64,000 bases of DNA. It comes from JAFGDI01 sp963667715 (GTDB taxonomy: Bacteria > Planctomycetota > Phycisphaerae > Sedimentisphaerales > SM23-30). The DNA lies in the NCBI GenBank assembly GCA_963667715.1, contig OY763926.1, positions 1,178,001 to 1,242,000 on the forward strand, read 5' to 3'. Within the stretch, counting starts at the first letter, position 1; each line of letters opens with the position of its first letter. Under the pieces are notes generated by a model that saw nothing but the letters and a program-made list of their open reading frames with translations, had not been told where the DNA came from and did no database searches. A program made the translations under genes and the position numbers. This document shows positions 30,514-40,012 of this stretch, piece by piece.

Positions 30514-33500
30514 ATGATATCAAGAACATTCATAGAACGGCCGCGTTTTGCTGGAGTGATATCTATCGTGCTTGTGCTGGCTGGTGCTTTGTCACTGGCC
30601 CGGCTGCCGATAGCTATGTATCCTGAGATCGCTCCTCCGCAGATAAGAGTTGAAGCCAACTATCCTGGTGCTAGTGCTCAGGTGGTTTCTGATGCGGTAG
30701 CTTCTCCAATCGAAGATGAAGTTAATGGTGTTGAAGGCATGCTTTATATGGATTCTCAATGTTCCAATACCGGCAGCTATTCATTGACCATTACTTTTAA
30801 GGTTGGTACTGACCCAGATATTGCACAGGTAAAAGTACAGAATCGTATTCAGCAGGCTACTCCAAGACTTCCGTCTGAAGTAACTAATATGGGAATTACT
30901 GTAAATACCGAATCAAGTTCGATGCTTGGTTTTATGATAGTACGATCGCCAAATAATACCTATGATCAGCAGTTTTTAAGTGACTATACTTACCGTAATA
31001 TCGTTAAGCCTTTACAGCGTATTGATGGTGTTGGTAGTGCAACAGTATATTCACCAAAGTACAGTATGAGGGTATGGGTTGATACAGATCGGGCTTCAGC
31101 AATGAATCTGACTTCTGAAGATATAATTAGTGCTATCAATAGCCAGAATGTTCAGGCCTCGGTTGGCTCGATCGGAACGGCTCCAGGTAATGGAAGTCAG
31201 CAGAAGATATATACCCTTACAACAAAGGGGCGTCTTAATAATGTAGAGGATTTCGAAAATATAGTTATTGCTACAAATTCTGATGGAGCTGTAGTTAAAC
31301 TTAAAGATGTTGCCAAAGTTGAGCTGGGAGCAGATTCTTATCTGTTTTCTGCGAAGTATCAGGGCCAGACAGCGGTACCAATCGCTATTAGTCAGACTCC
31401 TGGTACAAATGCTCTTGATGCTATGGCTGAGATAGAAAAGACCATCAGTGAACTGAGTCAGAGTTTTCCAGATGACATGGTCTGTCAGATGGCTTATGAC
31501 TCGACTGATTACGTAGAAGCATCGATCGAGGAAATCATATCAACACTTCTACTTACTTTTGGTTTAGTAGTTTTTGTATGTTATCTGTTCTTGCAGGATT
31601 GGCGTGCTACAATTATCCCATCAATCACTATTCCAGTATCACTGCTGGCAACGTTTGCAGTTTTAATGGCCTTGGGCTACAGCATAAATGCATTAACCTT
31701 ATTTGCTTTGGTACTGGCGATTGGTCTGGTTGTAGATGATGCGATTGTCGTGGTAGAGCGAGTTTTGCATATAATGGAAGATGATGGACTTGAACATAAA
31801 GCTGCTACTATAAAAGCTATGGAACAGATCACCGGTGCTGTTATTGCTACTACTTTGGTATTGTTGGCGATTTTTGTACCGGTTGGTTTCATTCCGGGTA
31901 TTACTGGTAAAATATATCAACAGTTTGCTGTGACAATTTCAACTGCAGTAGTATTTTCATCGATTAATGCCCTTACTCTTAGCCCGGCCTTGTGTGCTAC
32001 CCTGCTGCGTCCAACCAAGTTGTATCAGCACGGTCCTTTCGGCTGGTTTAACGGTATCTTGAATATTACCAGGAATGGTTATGTTGCCAGTTCTGTATGG
32101 CTGGCACGGCGGTTTGCTTTGGTAATATTTATTGTTGGCGTTTTCATTTTCATAAACTATAAAGTTGTGAATTTACTGCCGACCAGCCTGTTGCCAGAAG
32201 AGGATCAGAGTGTACTATTTGGTATGGTTCAGCTTCCGGAAGGTGCCAGTCAGGTGCGAACTAATGAAGTATTAGAGCAAGCACTTGCTATTGCCGGCAA
32301 AGAAGAAGGTATAGATTATACAATGGCTATCTCTGGCTTCAGCTTTAGTGGTGTTGGAGAGAATATGGCCTTTTTGGTGGTTGGTCTTGATACCTGGAAT
32401 CAGCGTCAGACGCCAGAGCTTTCCCTGAATAGTATTTTACAGAAATTACAGGGGCAGTTCTCTGCTATACCAAATGCTGATATTAACCTTATTGCACCAC
32501 CGGCTATTATGGGGTTAGGTATGACTAACGGTTTGAGCTATCAGCTTCAGGCGACTGGCGACCCTGACCCTCAGAAATTACAGCAGGTGATGCAGGCGAT
32601 TCAGATGCAGATGATGGTAAGTCCTGAGATAATGGTTGCATTTAGTGGTTATGCTGCTGATACTCCACATATTTATATCGATCTCGACCGTACCAAGGCA
32701 CAGTCACTTGGTGTACCGGTAGCGAGAGTATTTAGTACTTTACAGACTTATCTTGGCTCATATTATGTTAATGACATAAATGTAGGTAGTCAGGTTAACC
32801 GTGTTATTGTACAGGGTAGCTGGCAGGATCGGCAGAACCCGGATGATATTAACGGGTTGTATGTTAAGAATAACTCTGGTGAAATGGTGCCGGTATCTGC
32901 TATGGTGAAGATTAAGAAGGTGCAGGCTCCAAGAACAATATCAAGGTTTAACCAGTTCCCAAGTGCAGCAGTAACTGCATTGGTTATGCCTGGAACAAGT
33001 TCCGGTCAGGCTATGACTGCACTGGAAAAAATGTCACATGATACTTTGCCGGATGGCTACAGTTTCAGCTGGTCAGACCTGAGTTATCAGGAAAAGAATG
33101 CTAATGGTAATGCTGTTATTTTTATAATGGCATTAGTCTTTGGCTATTTATTCCTTGTGGCACAGTATGAAAGCTGGACTATTCCGATACCGGTTATGCT
33201 TTCAGTGGTAGTTGCTATTCTTGGTGCATTGGCTGGCCTTATCCTTTCTGGGCAGGTATTGAGTATTTATGCCCAACTTGGTTTGGTACTTCTGGTCGGT
33301 CTGGCCAGTAAAAATGCGATTCTTATCGTGGAATTTTCCAAGGTAGACCGTGAAAACGGAGCTTCAGTTATTGATGCTGCTGCTCATGGTGCCCGTGAAA
33401 GATTCCGTGCGGTTCTAATGACAGCGTTTACCTTTATTCTTGGCGTACTGCCGATGGTAATTGCCCAGGGTGCCGGTGCTGCCAGTAGGAGAGCTATCGG

Positions 33501-33618
33501 AGTAACAGTATTCTCCGGTATGTTGGCTGCTACAGTGCTGGGTATTATTCTGGTTCCGGGTTTATATGCTCTATTCCAGAATATAAGAGAGTTCTTAAAA
33601 CCAGGTAAAAAGCAGTAG
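30514..33618 (+). CDS. RND efflux transporter, HAE1 type (AcrB-like)
   Basis: The protein has 1034 residues, the usual AcrB length. Motifs: N-terminal ISRTFIERPRFAGVISIVLVLAG; PxxAPP loop YPEIAPPQIRVEANYPGA; TM4 LVVDDAIVVVE with the paired Asp of proton relay; TM10 region LVGLASKNAILIVEF; GARERFRAVLMTAFTFILG near the end. It is a proton-driven trimeric pump that exports lipophilic compounds and antibiotics. The operon order regulator-adaptor-pump-channel is that of MexEF-OprN-like systems. Confidence 0.95.
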   Translation: MISRTFIERPRFAGVISIVLVLAGALSLARLPIAMYPEIAPPQIRVEANYPGASAQVVSDAVASPIEDEVNGVEGMLYMDSQCSNTGSYSLTITFKVGTDPDIAQVKVQNRIQQATPRLPSEVTNMGITVNTESSSMLGFMIVRSPNNTYDQQFLSDYTYRNIVKPLQRIDGVGSATVYSPKYSMRVWVDTDRASAMNLTSEDIISAINSQNVQASVGSIGTAPGNGSQQKIYTLTTKGRLNNVEDFENIVIATNSDGAVVKLKDVAKVELGADSYLFSAKYQGQTAVPIAISQTPGTNALDAMAEIEKTISELSQSFPDDMVCQMAYDSTDYVEASIEEIISTLLLTFGLVVFVCYLFLQDWRATIIPSITIPVSLLATFAVLMALGYSINALTLFALVLAIGLVVDDAIVVVERVLHIMEDDGLEHKAATIKAMEQITGAVIATTLVLLAIFVPVGFIPGITGKIYQQFAVTISTAVVFSSINALTLSPALCATLLRPTKLYQHGPFGWFNGILNITRNGYVASSVWLARRFALVIFIVGVFIFINYKVVNLLPTSLLPEEDQSVLFGMVQLPEGASQVRTNEVLEQALAIAGKEEGIDYTMAISGFSFSGVGENMAFLVVGLDTWNQRQTPELSLNSILQKLQGQFSAIPNADINLIAPPAIMGLGMTNGLSYQLQATGDPDPQKLQQVMQAIQMQMMVSPEIMVAFSGYAADTPHIYIDLDRTKAQSLGVPVARVFSTLQTYLGSYYVNDINVGSQVNRVIVQGSWQDRQNPDDINGLYVKNNSGEMVPVSAMVKIKKVQAPRTISRFNQFPSAAVTALVMPGTSSGQAMTALEKMSHDTLPDGYSFSWSDLSYQEKNANGNAVIFIMALVFGYLFLVAQYESWTIPIPVMLSVVVAILGALAGLILSGQVLSIYAQLGLVLLVGLASKNAILIVEFSKVDRENGASVIDAAAHGARERFRAVLMTAFTFILGVLPMVIAQGAGAASRRAIGVTVFSGMLAATVLGIILVPGLYALFQNIREFLKPGKKQ

Positions 33619-33690
33619 TATTACATTACTACCCTTATGCTCTGAAACTTAAATTATAATAATAAACTGTTTTTAACAGGAGTTAAATAT

Positions 33691-35097
33691 ATGAACTTAT
33701 TAACCAGATTTGTAATGATCTCTGGCCTGGCAGTGGTTGTCGGCGGCTGTACTGTAGGCCCGGACTATAAAGCTCCGGAGCCTGTTGACGGTGATTTTAC
33801 CGCTGATCTTCAAAACAAGCAGGCCGTTTATGCTCAAGACTATGATCCTAATGAGCTGGCCAGCTGGTGGGGCAATTTCAATGATCCGGCTCTGACGGAT
33901 CTTATAAATGAGTCGCTGTCAGGAAACTATGATATTAAGATAGCTCAGGCAAAGGTAAAACAGACCAGAGCTTATCTTGGCATCTCCAAAGCTGATCAGC
34001 TGCCGACCCTTGATGCTTCCGGAAGTTATTCACATACCAAATACAGCGATTCTACCCGTGGTGGCGGACAGGCAGATATTCATTCGCTGGGTATCGATGC
34101 CGGATGGGAGCTTGACATCTTCGGCGGCACACGCAGGGCGGTGGAAGCTGCTTCTGCCGAGCTACAAGCCCAGGAATACGGTCTTGATGATGTCTGGGTT
34201 TCGCTGGCAGCTGAAGTTGCGGTTAGTTATGTCGATCTTCGCACTGCTCAGCAGCAACTTGCAGTTGCACAAGATAATCTAAAGACCCAGGGCGAGACTC
34301 TGGAGCTGCTCCAGTCGAGACAGACTTCTGGTTTGTCCGATCAGCTGGCAGTAGAGCAGGCCCGCTATAATATGGAAACAACTAAAGCCGCTATTCCGGC
34401 ATATGTGACTGCGGTTGAGGTTTCTCTTAATCGTCTGGCGGTTCTTACCGGTAAGATGCCTGGTGAGCTTCATGAAAAGCTTGCTATTGCTGGTAATATT
34501 CCTGCTGCATCTGATAGCCTGGTATTTAATATCCCCGCTGATGCTCTTCGTCATCGTGTCGATATTCGTATCGCAGAAAGGGCACTGGCCGCCCAGACTG
34601 CTAAGGTTGGAGTGGCGACCGCTCAGTTGTATCCATCATTTACTTTAAGTGGTTCGATCGGTTATGAAGCATTAAGTGTTTCGAATATGTTTGATAGCGG
34701 CAACAGCGTTTATGCTGCCGGTCCATCATTCCGTTGGAATATTTTTAATGCCGACCGGATAAAGAATAATATCAAAGTTCAGGATGCCATGACCGAGGTG
34801 CTTCTGGCTTCCTATCAGCAGACTATTCTTAACGCCGCTGGTGAAGTACGTAACAGGCTTGTATCCTGGCAGCAGCAGCAGGAAAGGCTCAAGAGTATTA
34901 TTTCCGCAGAAGTTGCGGCTGATTCTGCCTTGACGCTGGCTCAGGATAAGTATAAAAACGGTCTGGCCGATTTTAATAATGTTCTCGATGCCCAGCGTTC
35001 TCTGCTGGCCTTGCAGGCTCAGAAGGTATCTTGCCGTGGTTCGATCTCTACAGAATTGATAGGGTTATATAAAGCCGTCGGCGGTGGCTGGAAATAA
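33691..35097 (+). CDS. Outer-membrane efflux lipoprotein (NodT/OprM family)
   Basis: The protein has 468 residues. The lipoprotein signal ends LAVVVGG-C at residue 22, followed by TVGPDYKAPEP, the NodT-family hallmark. Two OEP repeats follow, e.g. NYDIKIAQAKVKQTRAYLGI and DSALTLAQDKYKNGLADFNNVLDAQRSLL. It forms the trimeric outer-membrane channel of the pump. AGGAG precedes the ATG. The operon ends here; a long inverted repeat follows. Confidence 0.94.
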   Translation: MNLLTRFVMISGLAVVVGGCTVGPDYKAPEPVDGDFTADLQNKQAVYAQDYDPNELASWWGNFNDPALTDLINESLSGNYDIKIAQAKVKQTRAYLGISKADQLPTLDASGSYSHTKYSDSTRGGGQADIHSLGIDAGWELDIFGGTRRAVEAASAELQAQEYGLDDVWVSLAAEVAVSYVDLRTAQQQLAVAQDNLKTQGETLELLQSRQTSGLSDQLAVEQARYNMETTKAAIPAYVTAVEVSLNRLAVLTGKMPGELHEKLAIAGNIPAASDSLVFNIPADALRHRVDIRIAERALAAQTAKVGVATAQLYPSFTLSGSIGYEALSVSNMFDSGNSVYAAGPSFRWNIFNADRIKNNIKVQDAMTEVLLASYQQTILNAAGEVRNRLVSWQQQQERLKSIISAEVAADSALTLAQDKYKNGLADFNNVLDAQRSLLALQAQKVSCRGSISTELIGLYKAVGGGWK

Positions 35098-35152
35098 GAA
35101 TGAGTTCGTGATTTGAAATTTTGAAATATGATTTTGGAATTGTAGATGTCAA

Positions 35153-35310
35153 GGTTGAAAGGTTGTAAGGAAGAAAGGATGTAAGGGAAGGTTTTTCGCT
35201 GCCGCTCAAAGCAGTTTGATTTACTTTGCAGGCTTCGCCTGCGTTTGAAAAGTATCGGGCAATGCCCGAATCCATCCCTTACTGCCTTTCTTCCTTACAA
35301 CCTTTCAGCC
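35153..35310. repeat. Long inverted repeat (36-bp arms) between operon ends
   Basis: Arms 35153-35188 and 35275-35310 match in 33 of 36 positions. Their words are GTTGTAAGGAAGAAAGG-like. The 86-base loop contains short hairpins: GCAGGCTTCGCCTGC and CGGGCAATGCCCG. It sits between convergent genes, so it may act as a bidirectional transcription barrier. Confidence 0.85.
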
Positions 35311-35322
35311 TATCTTTCTCAT

Positions 35323-36861
35323 TTATCTATGTTTTGCTAATATCGCCGCAACTAACCCATCTATTGTATATTCTGCCGCTTCCAGCCCGGGTTTCAGGCC
35401 ATATTCATTAATCGTTTTGGTCGTTATCGGGCCGATACTGGCGAGGATTGTCTTTTTATTCTTAAGTTTATCAGGTTCGATTATCTCGAAGAAGTTTTTC
35501 ACCGTTGATGAGCTGGTAAAGGTTATATAATCCAGTTTATCGTCGGCGATCAGTTCTTTAAGCTTTTGGCAATTCTGGGCGACCGGTACGGTTTTATAGG
35601 CCGCAATATCGCTTACCTCGGCATCCATGGCCTCGAACAGTTCAACGAGTGTATGACGGGCAATATCGGCTCTGGGCAGCAGGGTCTTTTTACCGGCAAT
35701 GCCGCCGCGGGCGAGAAATGCGTCAGCGATCGATTCGGCGATGAATTTTTCCGGGATCAGATCGGCAATTATCCCATATTCTCTGAGCTTTGCCGCCGTC
35801 GCCGGGCCTATAGTGCAGAATTTTTCTTTGCTGATACGCCTGACATCAAGGCCAAGCTCAAAAAGGGTGCTAAAGAAGGCTTCTACGCCGTTTACACTGG
35901 TAAATACTATCCATTCATACTTATAGAGCTCAATTATCGCCTGCTCCAGCGGTTCAATATCATCTGGCGGCTCGATCTGGATAGTTGGAAACTCTATTAC
36001 CTCGGCTCCAAGTTCAGTTAGAGTGCTGCGCAGGCTGCTGGCCTGAGCCTGGGCCCGGGTTATGGCAATGGTCTTACCTGAGAGCGGTCTGTTTTCGAAC
36101 CATTGCAGCTTTTCCCTCAATGATGTGACCTGTCCTACGACGATCAGGGCCGGTGGAGCTATTTTCGCCTTTTCAGTAATCGATGCGATATTGGCAAGGG
36201 GGCCGGTTACGGTTCTCTGCTGCGGTTTCGTTCCATTTGCGATCACGGCACAAGGGGTATCAGCCGCCAGGCCATGTTTGATAAGCTCTGCGGCAATGGT
36301 CGGCAGGTTTTTCACTCCCATATAAAATACCAGCGTGCCGCCGATAGTCGCCAGAGCCTGCCAGTTGAGCTGGCTCTGGTCTTTGGTAGGGTCTTCGTGG
36401 CCGGTGATAAAGCTTACCGAGGTTGCAAGTGACCGATGGGTTACAGGTATGCCGCAATAAGCGGGAACCGCGGCCCCAGAGGTCACCCCGGGGACAATTT
36501 CAAAGGCTATTTCGGCCTCAGCGAGGGCAAGAGCCTCTTCGCCGCCGCGGCCAAAGATGAAGGGATCGCCGCCTTTGAGCCGGACGACAGTTTTCCCGGC
36601 CTGAGCGAGCTCAACCAGCAGTGAATTGATATCTTCCTGCTTCATAGAGTGTTTGCCGGCCTGTTTACCGACATAGATAAGCTCAGTTTCGTTCCCGGCC
36701 AGACTCAAAAACTCTTCATTTGCCAGAAAATCATAGACGATCACATCAGCCAATGCTAAAAGTTCACTGCCGCGAACGGTTATCAGCCCCGGATCGCCTG
36801 GCCCGGCACCAACAAGGTAAACTTTTGCCGTTTTTTTACTCTTTATTGCTGATTTACTCAT
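35323..36861 (-). CDS. cobA-hemD: Uroporphyrinogen-III C-methyltransferase / uroporphyrinogen-III synthase fusion
   Basis: The protein has 512 residues from ATG 36861 (MSKSAIKSKK); a longer frame to 37014 runs into repeats. Residues about 13-250 are the SUMT domain: VYLVGAGPGDPGLITVRG, VVRLKGGDPFIFGRGGEE, PGVTSGAAVPAYCGIPVTHR, GTLVFYMGV. Residues about 260-512 are HemD (GKTIAITRAQAQASSLRSTL, WIVFTSVNGVEAFF, ITFTSSSTVKNFF). It makes uroporphyrinogen III and methylates it to precorrin-2, the branch to siroheme and cobalamin. CobA-HemD fusions are known in Firmicutes and PVC bacteria. Confidence 0.94.
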   Translation of the reverse strand: MSKSAIKSKKTAKVYLVGAGPGDPGLITVRGSELLALADVIVYDFLANEEFLSLAGNETELIYVGKQAGKHSMKQEDINSLLVELAQAGKTVVRLKGGDPFIFGRGGEEALALAEAEIAFEIVPGVTSGAAVPAYCGIPVTHRSLATSVSFITGHEDPTKDQSQLNWQALATIGGTLVFYMGVKNLPTIAAELIKHGLAADTPCAVIANGTKPQQRTVTGPLANIASITEKAKIAPPALIVVGQVTSLREKLQWFENRPLSGKTIAITRAQAQASSLRSTLTELGAEVIEFPTIQIEPPDDIEPLEQAIIELYKYEWIVFTSVNGVEAFFSTLFELGLDVRRISKEKFCTIGPATAAKLREYGIIADLIPEKFIAESIADAFLARGGIAGKKTLLPRADIARHTLVELFEAMDAEVSDIAAYKTVPVAQNCQKLKELIADDKLDYITFTSSSTVKNFFEIIEPDKLKNKKTILASIGPITTKTINEYGLKPGLEAAEYTIDGLVAAILAKHR

Positions 36862-36963
36862 ATTTTCCGGCTCAATGGGGTTTAACCAATTAAATAATAA
36901 CGATTTACAATTGGATTTTAGCGTTGTTAAGGCCAGCAGGCAAGGGATTTTTATGTTCATGAA

Positions 36964-37138
36964 GAAGTAATAAGTAACAAGAAATAAGAAATAAGCTCCG
37001 GTGTTGCTTTGCAACCTGATTTAAATGCAGGCAAAGCCTGCAATAATAATCAGATAGCTTCGAGCGGAGCGAGAAACAAGAGCTTATTTATGCTTCGCAT
37101 CACTTCGTGTCTTGTTTCTTATTTCTACTTACTTCTTT
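36964..37138. repeat. Inverted word-repeat element of the AAGTAATAAGTAACAAG type
   Basis: The left arm 36964-36998 (GAAGTAATAAGTAACAAG, then AAATAAGAAATAAGCTC) is echoed in reverse at about 37079-37138. Between them lie GCAGGCAAAGCCTGC and other short hairpins. It is similar in design to the element at 35153. Confidence 0.65.
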
Positions 37139-37255
37139 TCCCCATTTTTTTTCTTTTGATTTCACTGTGTTTCTATTTATAATAACATTTCTATCTATAG
37201 TAACATGAAGGTGTGATATTATAAAAAATTTAACCGTTTATACGGTTGTAGCAGC

Positions 37256-37438
37256 AAGTAATAAATAACAGGTAACAAGCTCAGGTAAGCCACTTTGTGG
37301 CAAGCTGGTATTATGGCCAGGCAAAAGTAAATAGCATATACTATTGTTTATTTTACTTTTGGTCTGTAATATTAATGTTCAGTCTCGCCCGCAGGGCGAA
37401 ACCTCAGCTTATTACTTGTTTCTTGTTACTTATTACTC
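37256..37438. repeat. Second inverted AAGTAATAA-type element
   Basis: The left arm 37256-37286 and right arm 37401-37438 share AGTAATAARTAACA words and AGCTSAGGT ends in inverted orientation. The interior holds the hairpins TTGTGGCAAG and CTCGCCCGCAGGGCGA. No gene is seen between cobA-hemD and the aldolase. Confidence 0.65.
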
Positions 37439-37508
37439 ACCAAAAATATTCACATCTGACTTTGGTACCATTGTATAAACCGTGAACGGTAAAAAAAAAG
37501 GAATATTG

Positions 37509-38462
37509 ATGTATAAAGAATCTATCAAGGTGCTGGACTGCACTATTCGTGATGGCGGGCTGATCAATAATCATCAGTTCAGTAAGGAATTTGTCAGGGA
37601 TACCTATAAGGCGGTTGCCGCTTCCGGCGTCGATTATTTCGAGATCGGCTATAAGAACAGTAAAGACCTGTTCAGTCCGGAGAAATACGGCCCGTGGAAG
37701 TTCTGTGATGATGATGTTATCGCGGAAGTTATTGACGGCATAGAGTCCAAGACCAAGATATCTGTCATGGCCGATATCGGCAGGGTGGATATGGACAATG
37801 TCAAGCCGGCCGATCAGAGTCCGGTTGATATGGTTCGTACCGCAATGTATGTTAAGGATGTTGACAAGGCGATCCGTATGTCAAATACCTTTACCGACCT
37901 GGGCTATGAGACCTGCCTGAATATTATGGCTATTTCCCGCGATCAGGGTCCGGAGCTGGATGATGCGTTAAAGCAGATCGAAAAAGAGTCAAAGGCCAAT
38001 GCCGTTTATATCGTTGATAGTTTCGGCACGCTTTACACAGAAACCATGGTTTCTGTAGTGAAACGTTTTACTTCTATTCTTAAGAGTAAAGAAGTCGGCT
38101 TCCACGGCCATAACAATCAGCAGCTGGCCTTTGCCAATACCATCGACTGTATCATTAACGGCGGTACCATGCTCGATGCCACGATCTTTGGTATCGGTCG
38201 GGCTGCGGGTAATTGTCCGCTGGAATTACTGCTGGGCTTCTTGAAGAATCCCAAGTTCGATCTCCGTCCGATCCTTGACATTATCTCCAAGGAATATGTC
38301 CCGCTGCGTGAAGAGATCGAGTGGGGCTATATCATCCCTTACGCTATCGCCGGTATGCTCAACGATCATCCGAAAGAGGCCATGGCCCTGCGTGAAAGCG
38401 ATAAGAAAGATAACTACCGCGAATTCTACGACAGCTGCATGAGCCAGGAGCTGGCAGAGTAA
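37509..38462 (+). CDS. DRE-TIM metallolyase / aldolase-like protein (HMGL family)
   Basis: The protein has 317 residues from ATG 37509 (AAAGGA 7 bases upstream; GTG 37482 is an alternative). The barrel begins KVLDCTIRDGGLINN, the metal-binding DRE-type motif. Other motifs: GVDYFEIGYKNS, VYIVDSFGTLY, VGFHGHNNQQLAFANTI (metal His pair) and GIGRAAGNCPLELLL. It resembles 4-hydroxy-2-oxovalerate aldolases and related uncharacterised aldolases often found in polysaccharide or LPS gene sets. The substrate is not predictable here. Confidence 0.85.
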   Translation: MYKESIKVLDCTIRDGGLINNHQFSKEFVRDTYKAVAASGVDYFEIGYKNSKDLFSPEKYGPWKFCDDDVIAEVIDGIESKTKISVMADIGRVDMDNVKPADQSPVDMVRTAMYVKDVDKAIRMSNTFTDLGYETCLNIMAISRDQGPELDDALKQIEKESKANAVYIVDSFGTLYTETMVSVVKRFTSILKSKEVGFHGHNNQQLAFANTIDCIINGGTMLDATIFGIGRAAGNCPLELLLGFLKNPKFDLRPILDIISKEYVPLREEIEWGYIIPYAIAGMLNDHPKEAMALRESDKKDNYREFYDSCMSQELAE

Positions 38463-38593
38463 ATTCGAATATATTTTTTGACAGGATACCTTCCCGAGGC
38501 GGACGTTCCGTTGGCCTTCGGCCTGGATTTTGGAGCCAGCTCCGATTGGTCGGAGACAGATTGTAGTTATCCTGTACCGTTTGTAAATTTATA

Positions 38594-38624
38594 ACCTTCC
38601 CCAATAGCGGGGGAGGTTTTTTTA
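38594..38624 (+). terminator. Intrinsic terminator after the aldolase gene
   Basis: AACCTTCCCC pairs with GGGGGAGGTT (one G-U) around 6 bases, then seven T. Confidence 0.75.
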
Positions 38625-38773
38625 TTGAATTATTCAGATTTTATCTGTGTCCATCTGTGGTTGATATTTTTTTGAACCACAGATAAACTCAGATAGACAC
38701 AGATAAATATCAGATTTATGCAGGCTGGCCCAATTATAAGAGCGGACTTGTCATTATAAACGCAGGCTCGCCT

Positions 38774-38846
38774 GCCTCTGTGTGCTCAGTGATCTCTGTG
38801 GTTAAAAAAAAATAATCAAACCACAGAGCCCGCAGAGTTCACAGAG
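38774..38846. repeat. Head-to-head pair of ACAGAG word repeats (copies 8 and 9)
   Basis: A reverse copy (CCTCTGTGTGCTCAGTGATC then TCTGTGGTT, 38774-38802) faces a forward copy (AACCACAGAGCCCGCAGAG, 38819-38846). Together they form an inverted repeat. At 38670-38705 the related words ACCACAGATAAACTCAGATA occur. Confidence 0.8.
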
Positions 38847-39111
38847 AGGAAGAATATTTATAATAAATTATTATCTCCCCCGGCATTGGAGAAGGGGAAA
38901 CGCCAACTTGCGAAACGGATTTTCCCCTCGATCTGGCTCCGATAAACCGGAGCTGGCTCCAAAATCCAGACCAAATGCTAATTTGGTCGGTTATCCAGTC
39001 TAAAAAAAGCCGGAAATATCCCTGAAAACGACCCGATTTGGTACTGTCAGTGCCGCTTTTACCGTTTTTCAGGCTGAAAATGTGGTTTTGGGGATTTTAT
39101 ATACCGGTTTT

Positions 39112-39400
39112 CGAATTTGAAAAGTCATTTTTCGATATCGAAAAACCATTTTTCATTATCGATATGCCGCATATCATTATCGAAAAATCATTTTTCAAGA
39201 TCGATATGCGAAATATCATTGTCGAAAAACGATTTTTCAAGCTTCATAAATGACTTTTCGATATTGAAAAATGGAATATCAAGCTTCATAAATGACTTTT
39301 AAAGCTTTAAAAATGATTTTTCAAGCCTTATAAATGACTTTTCAAGCTTCAAAAACCATTTTTCAAGTGGCAAAAACCCCATTTCAAGCATCAAAAACCC
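39112..39400 (+). repeat. Degenerate 21-bp tandem repeat array
   Basis: About 13 units of a 20-22 bp pattern run through, strictly 21 bp in the first eight. Each unit is built round a TTTTTC...GAAAAA or TTTTTCAAGCTTCAAAAA-like half-palindrome. Because 21 is a multiple of three, two frames read as heptad peptides (KNHFSLS, ICRISLS, KNHFSRS, ICEISLS; and EKSFFDI, EKPFFII). Neither frame has a ribosome site. The units have no unique spacers, so it is not a CRISPR. Confidence 0.75.
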
Positions 39401-40012
39401 CAAACCCGAAATCATATCCCAAAAACAAAATAACCAAAATCCGGTCGTTCGTCCACAGATTAAATTAGCGGTGTTTTCTACCGAAAACGCCTATTCTGAT
39501 TAATTTTCGCAGATTAAGAATAGTTTTCACCATGAAGAACATGCAGGCCATGAAGGGGGGGAACTGTAGGAGTACGGAGTTTTAGCCCGTTTTTTAGTCT
39601 TCTTCCTTAAATATGAATTGAAGATTTGTTTCTCGCAAAGCCGCAAAGAACGCAAAGGTAAGTGTATCCCAAAGAACATCGGGATTATTTAATCTTCATT
39701 CCATATAATTGCCCATTGTACTTAAATATTAAATTCCTCTTTACTATTTCCCGGCTTGATAGCTGTTATTATGCTTTTAGGCGGGATTTGAATATATTTT
39801 ATTTTACCACAGAGGGCACAGAGAACACAGAGGTAGGCATGCCATATATATGATATTTGTTTACAACTTACATAATAATATTGTATTAAATGTGGATAAT
39901 TGCTAAATTAGTCCTTGTTATTGGAATTGAAGTTGCTCTTTTGATATAAATTTGGACCGAATCTTTATTTCAAATTATATTGTAAACTACTTTATAGGGA
40001 AAAAGCATAATA
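39401..40012. other. Gene-free upstream region of the Hachiman operon
   Basis: It holds a hairpin GGTGTTTTC/GAAAACGCC near 39469, ACAGATTAAATTAG-type words, ACCATGAAGAACATGCAGGCC at 39527, CGCAAAGCCGCAAAGAACG at 39629 and an ACAGAG copy at 39806. From about 39850 it is strongly AT-rich and leads into hamA with GGGAAAAAGC before the ATG. No other gene is seen. Confidence 0.5.
39806..39833 (+). repeat. ACAGAG word repeat, copy 10
   Basis: ACCACAGAGGGCACAGAG is followed by AACACAGAGG. It marks the left boundary of the AT-rich Hachiman segment. Confidence 0.85.

Larger units (their letters stand above)
38519..38973. repeat. Pair of inverted copies of a GGAGCCAGCTCCG element
   Basis: 38519-38556 (CGGCCTGGATTTTGGAGCCA then GCTCCGATTGGTCGGAG) recurs in reverse orientation at about 38932-38973 with only a few changes. 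Each copy contains the palindromes GGAGCCAGCTCC and TCCG...CGGA. Confidence 0.7.

Noticed and set aside
36862..37014. N-terminal extension of CobA-HemD
   Set aside because: It is read partly from repeat words; the ATG at 36861 gives the usual start of the SUMT domain.
39117..39302. Heptad-repeat open frame as a real protein
   Set aside because: It has a TTG start with no ribosome site, is read from a degenerate 21-bp array, a second frame is equally open, and repeats continue past the stop.
39112..39400. CRISPR array
   Set aside because: Units are adjacent and degenerate, with no unique spacers and no cas genes in the window.
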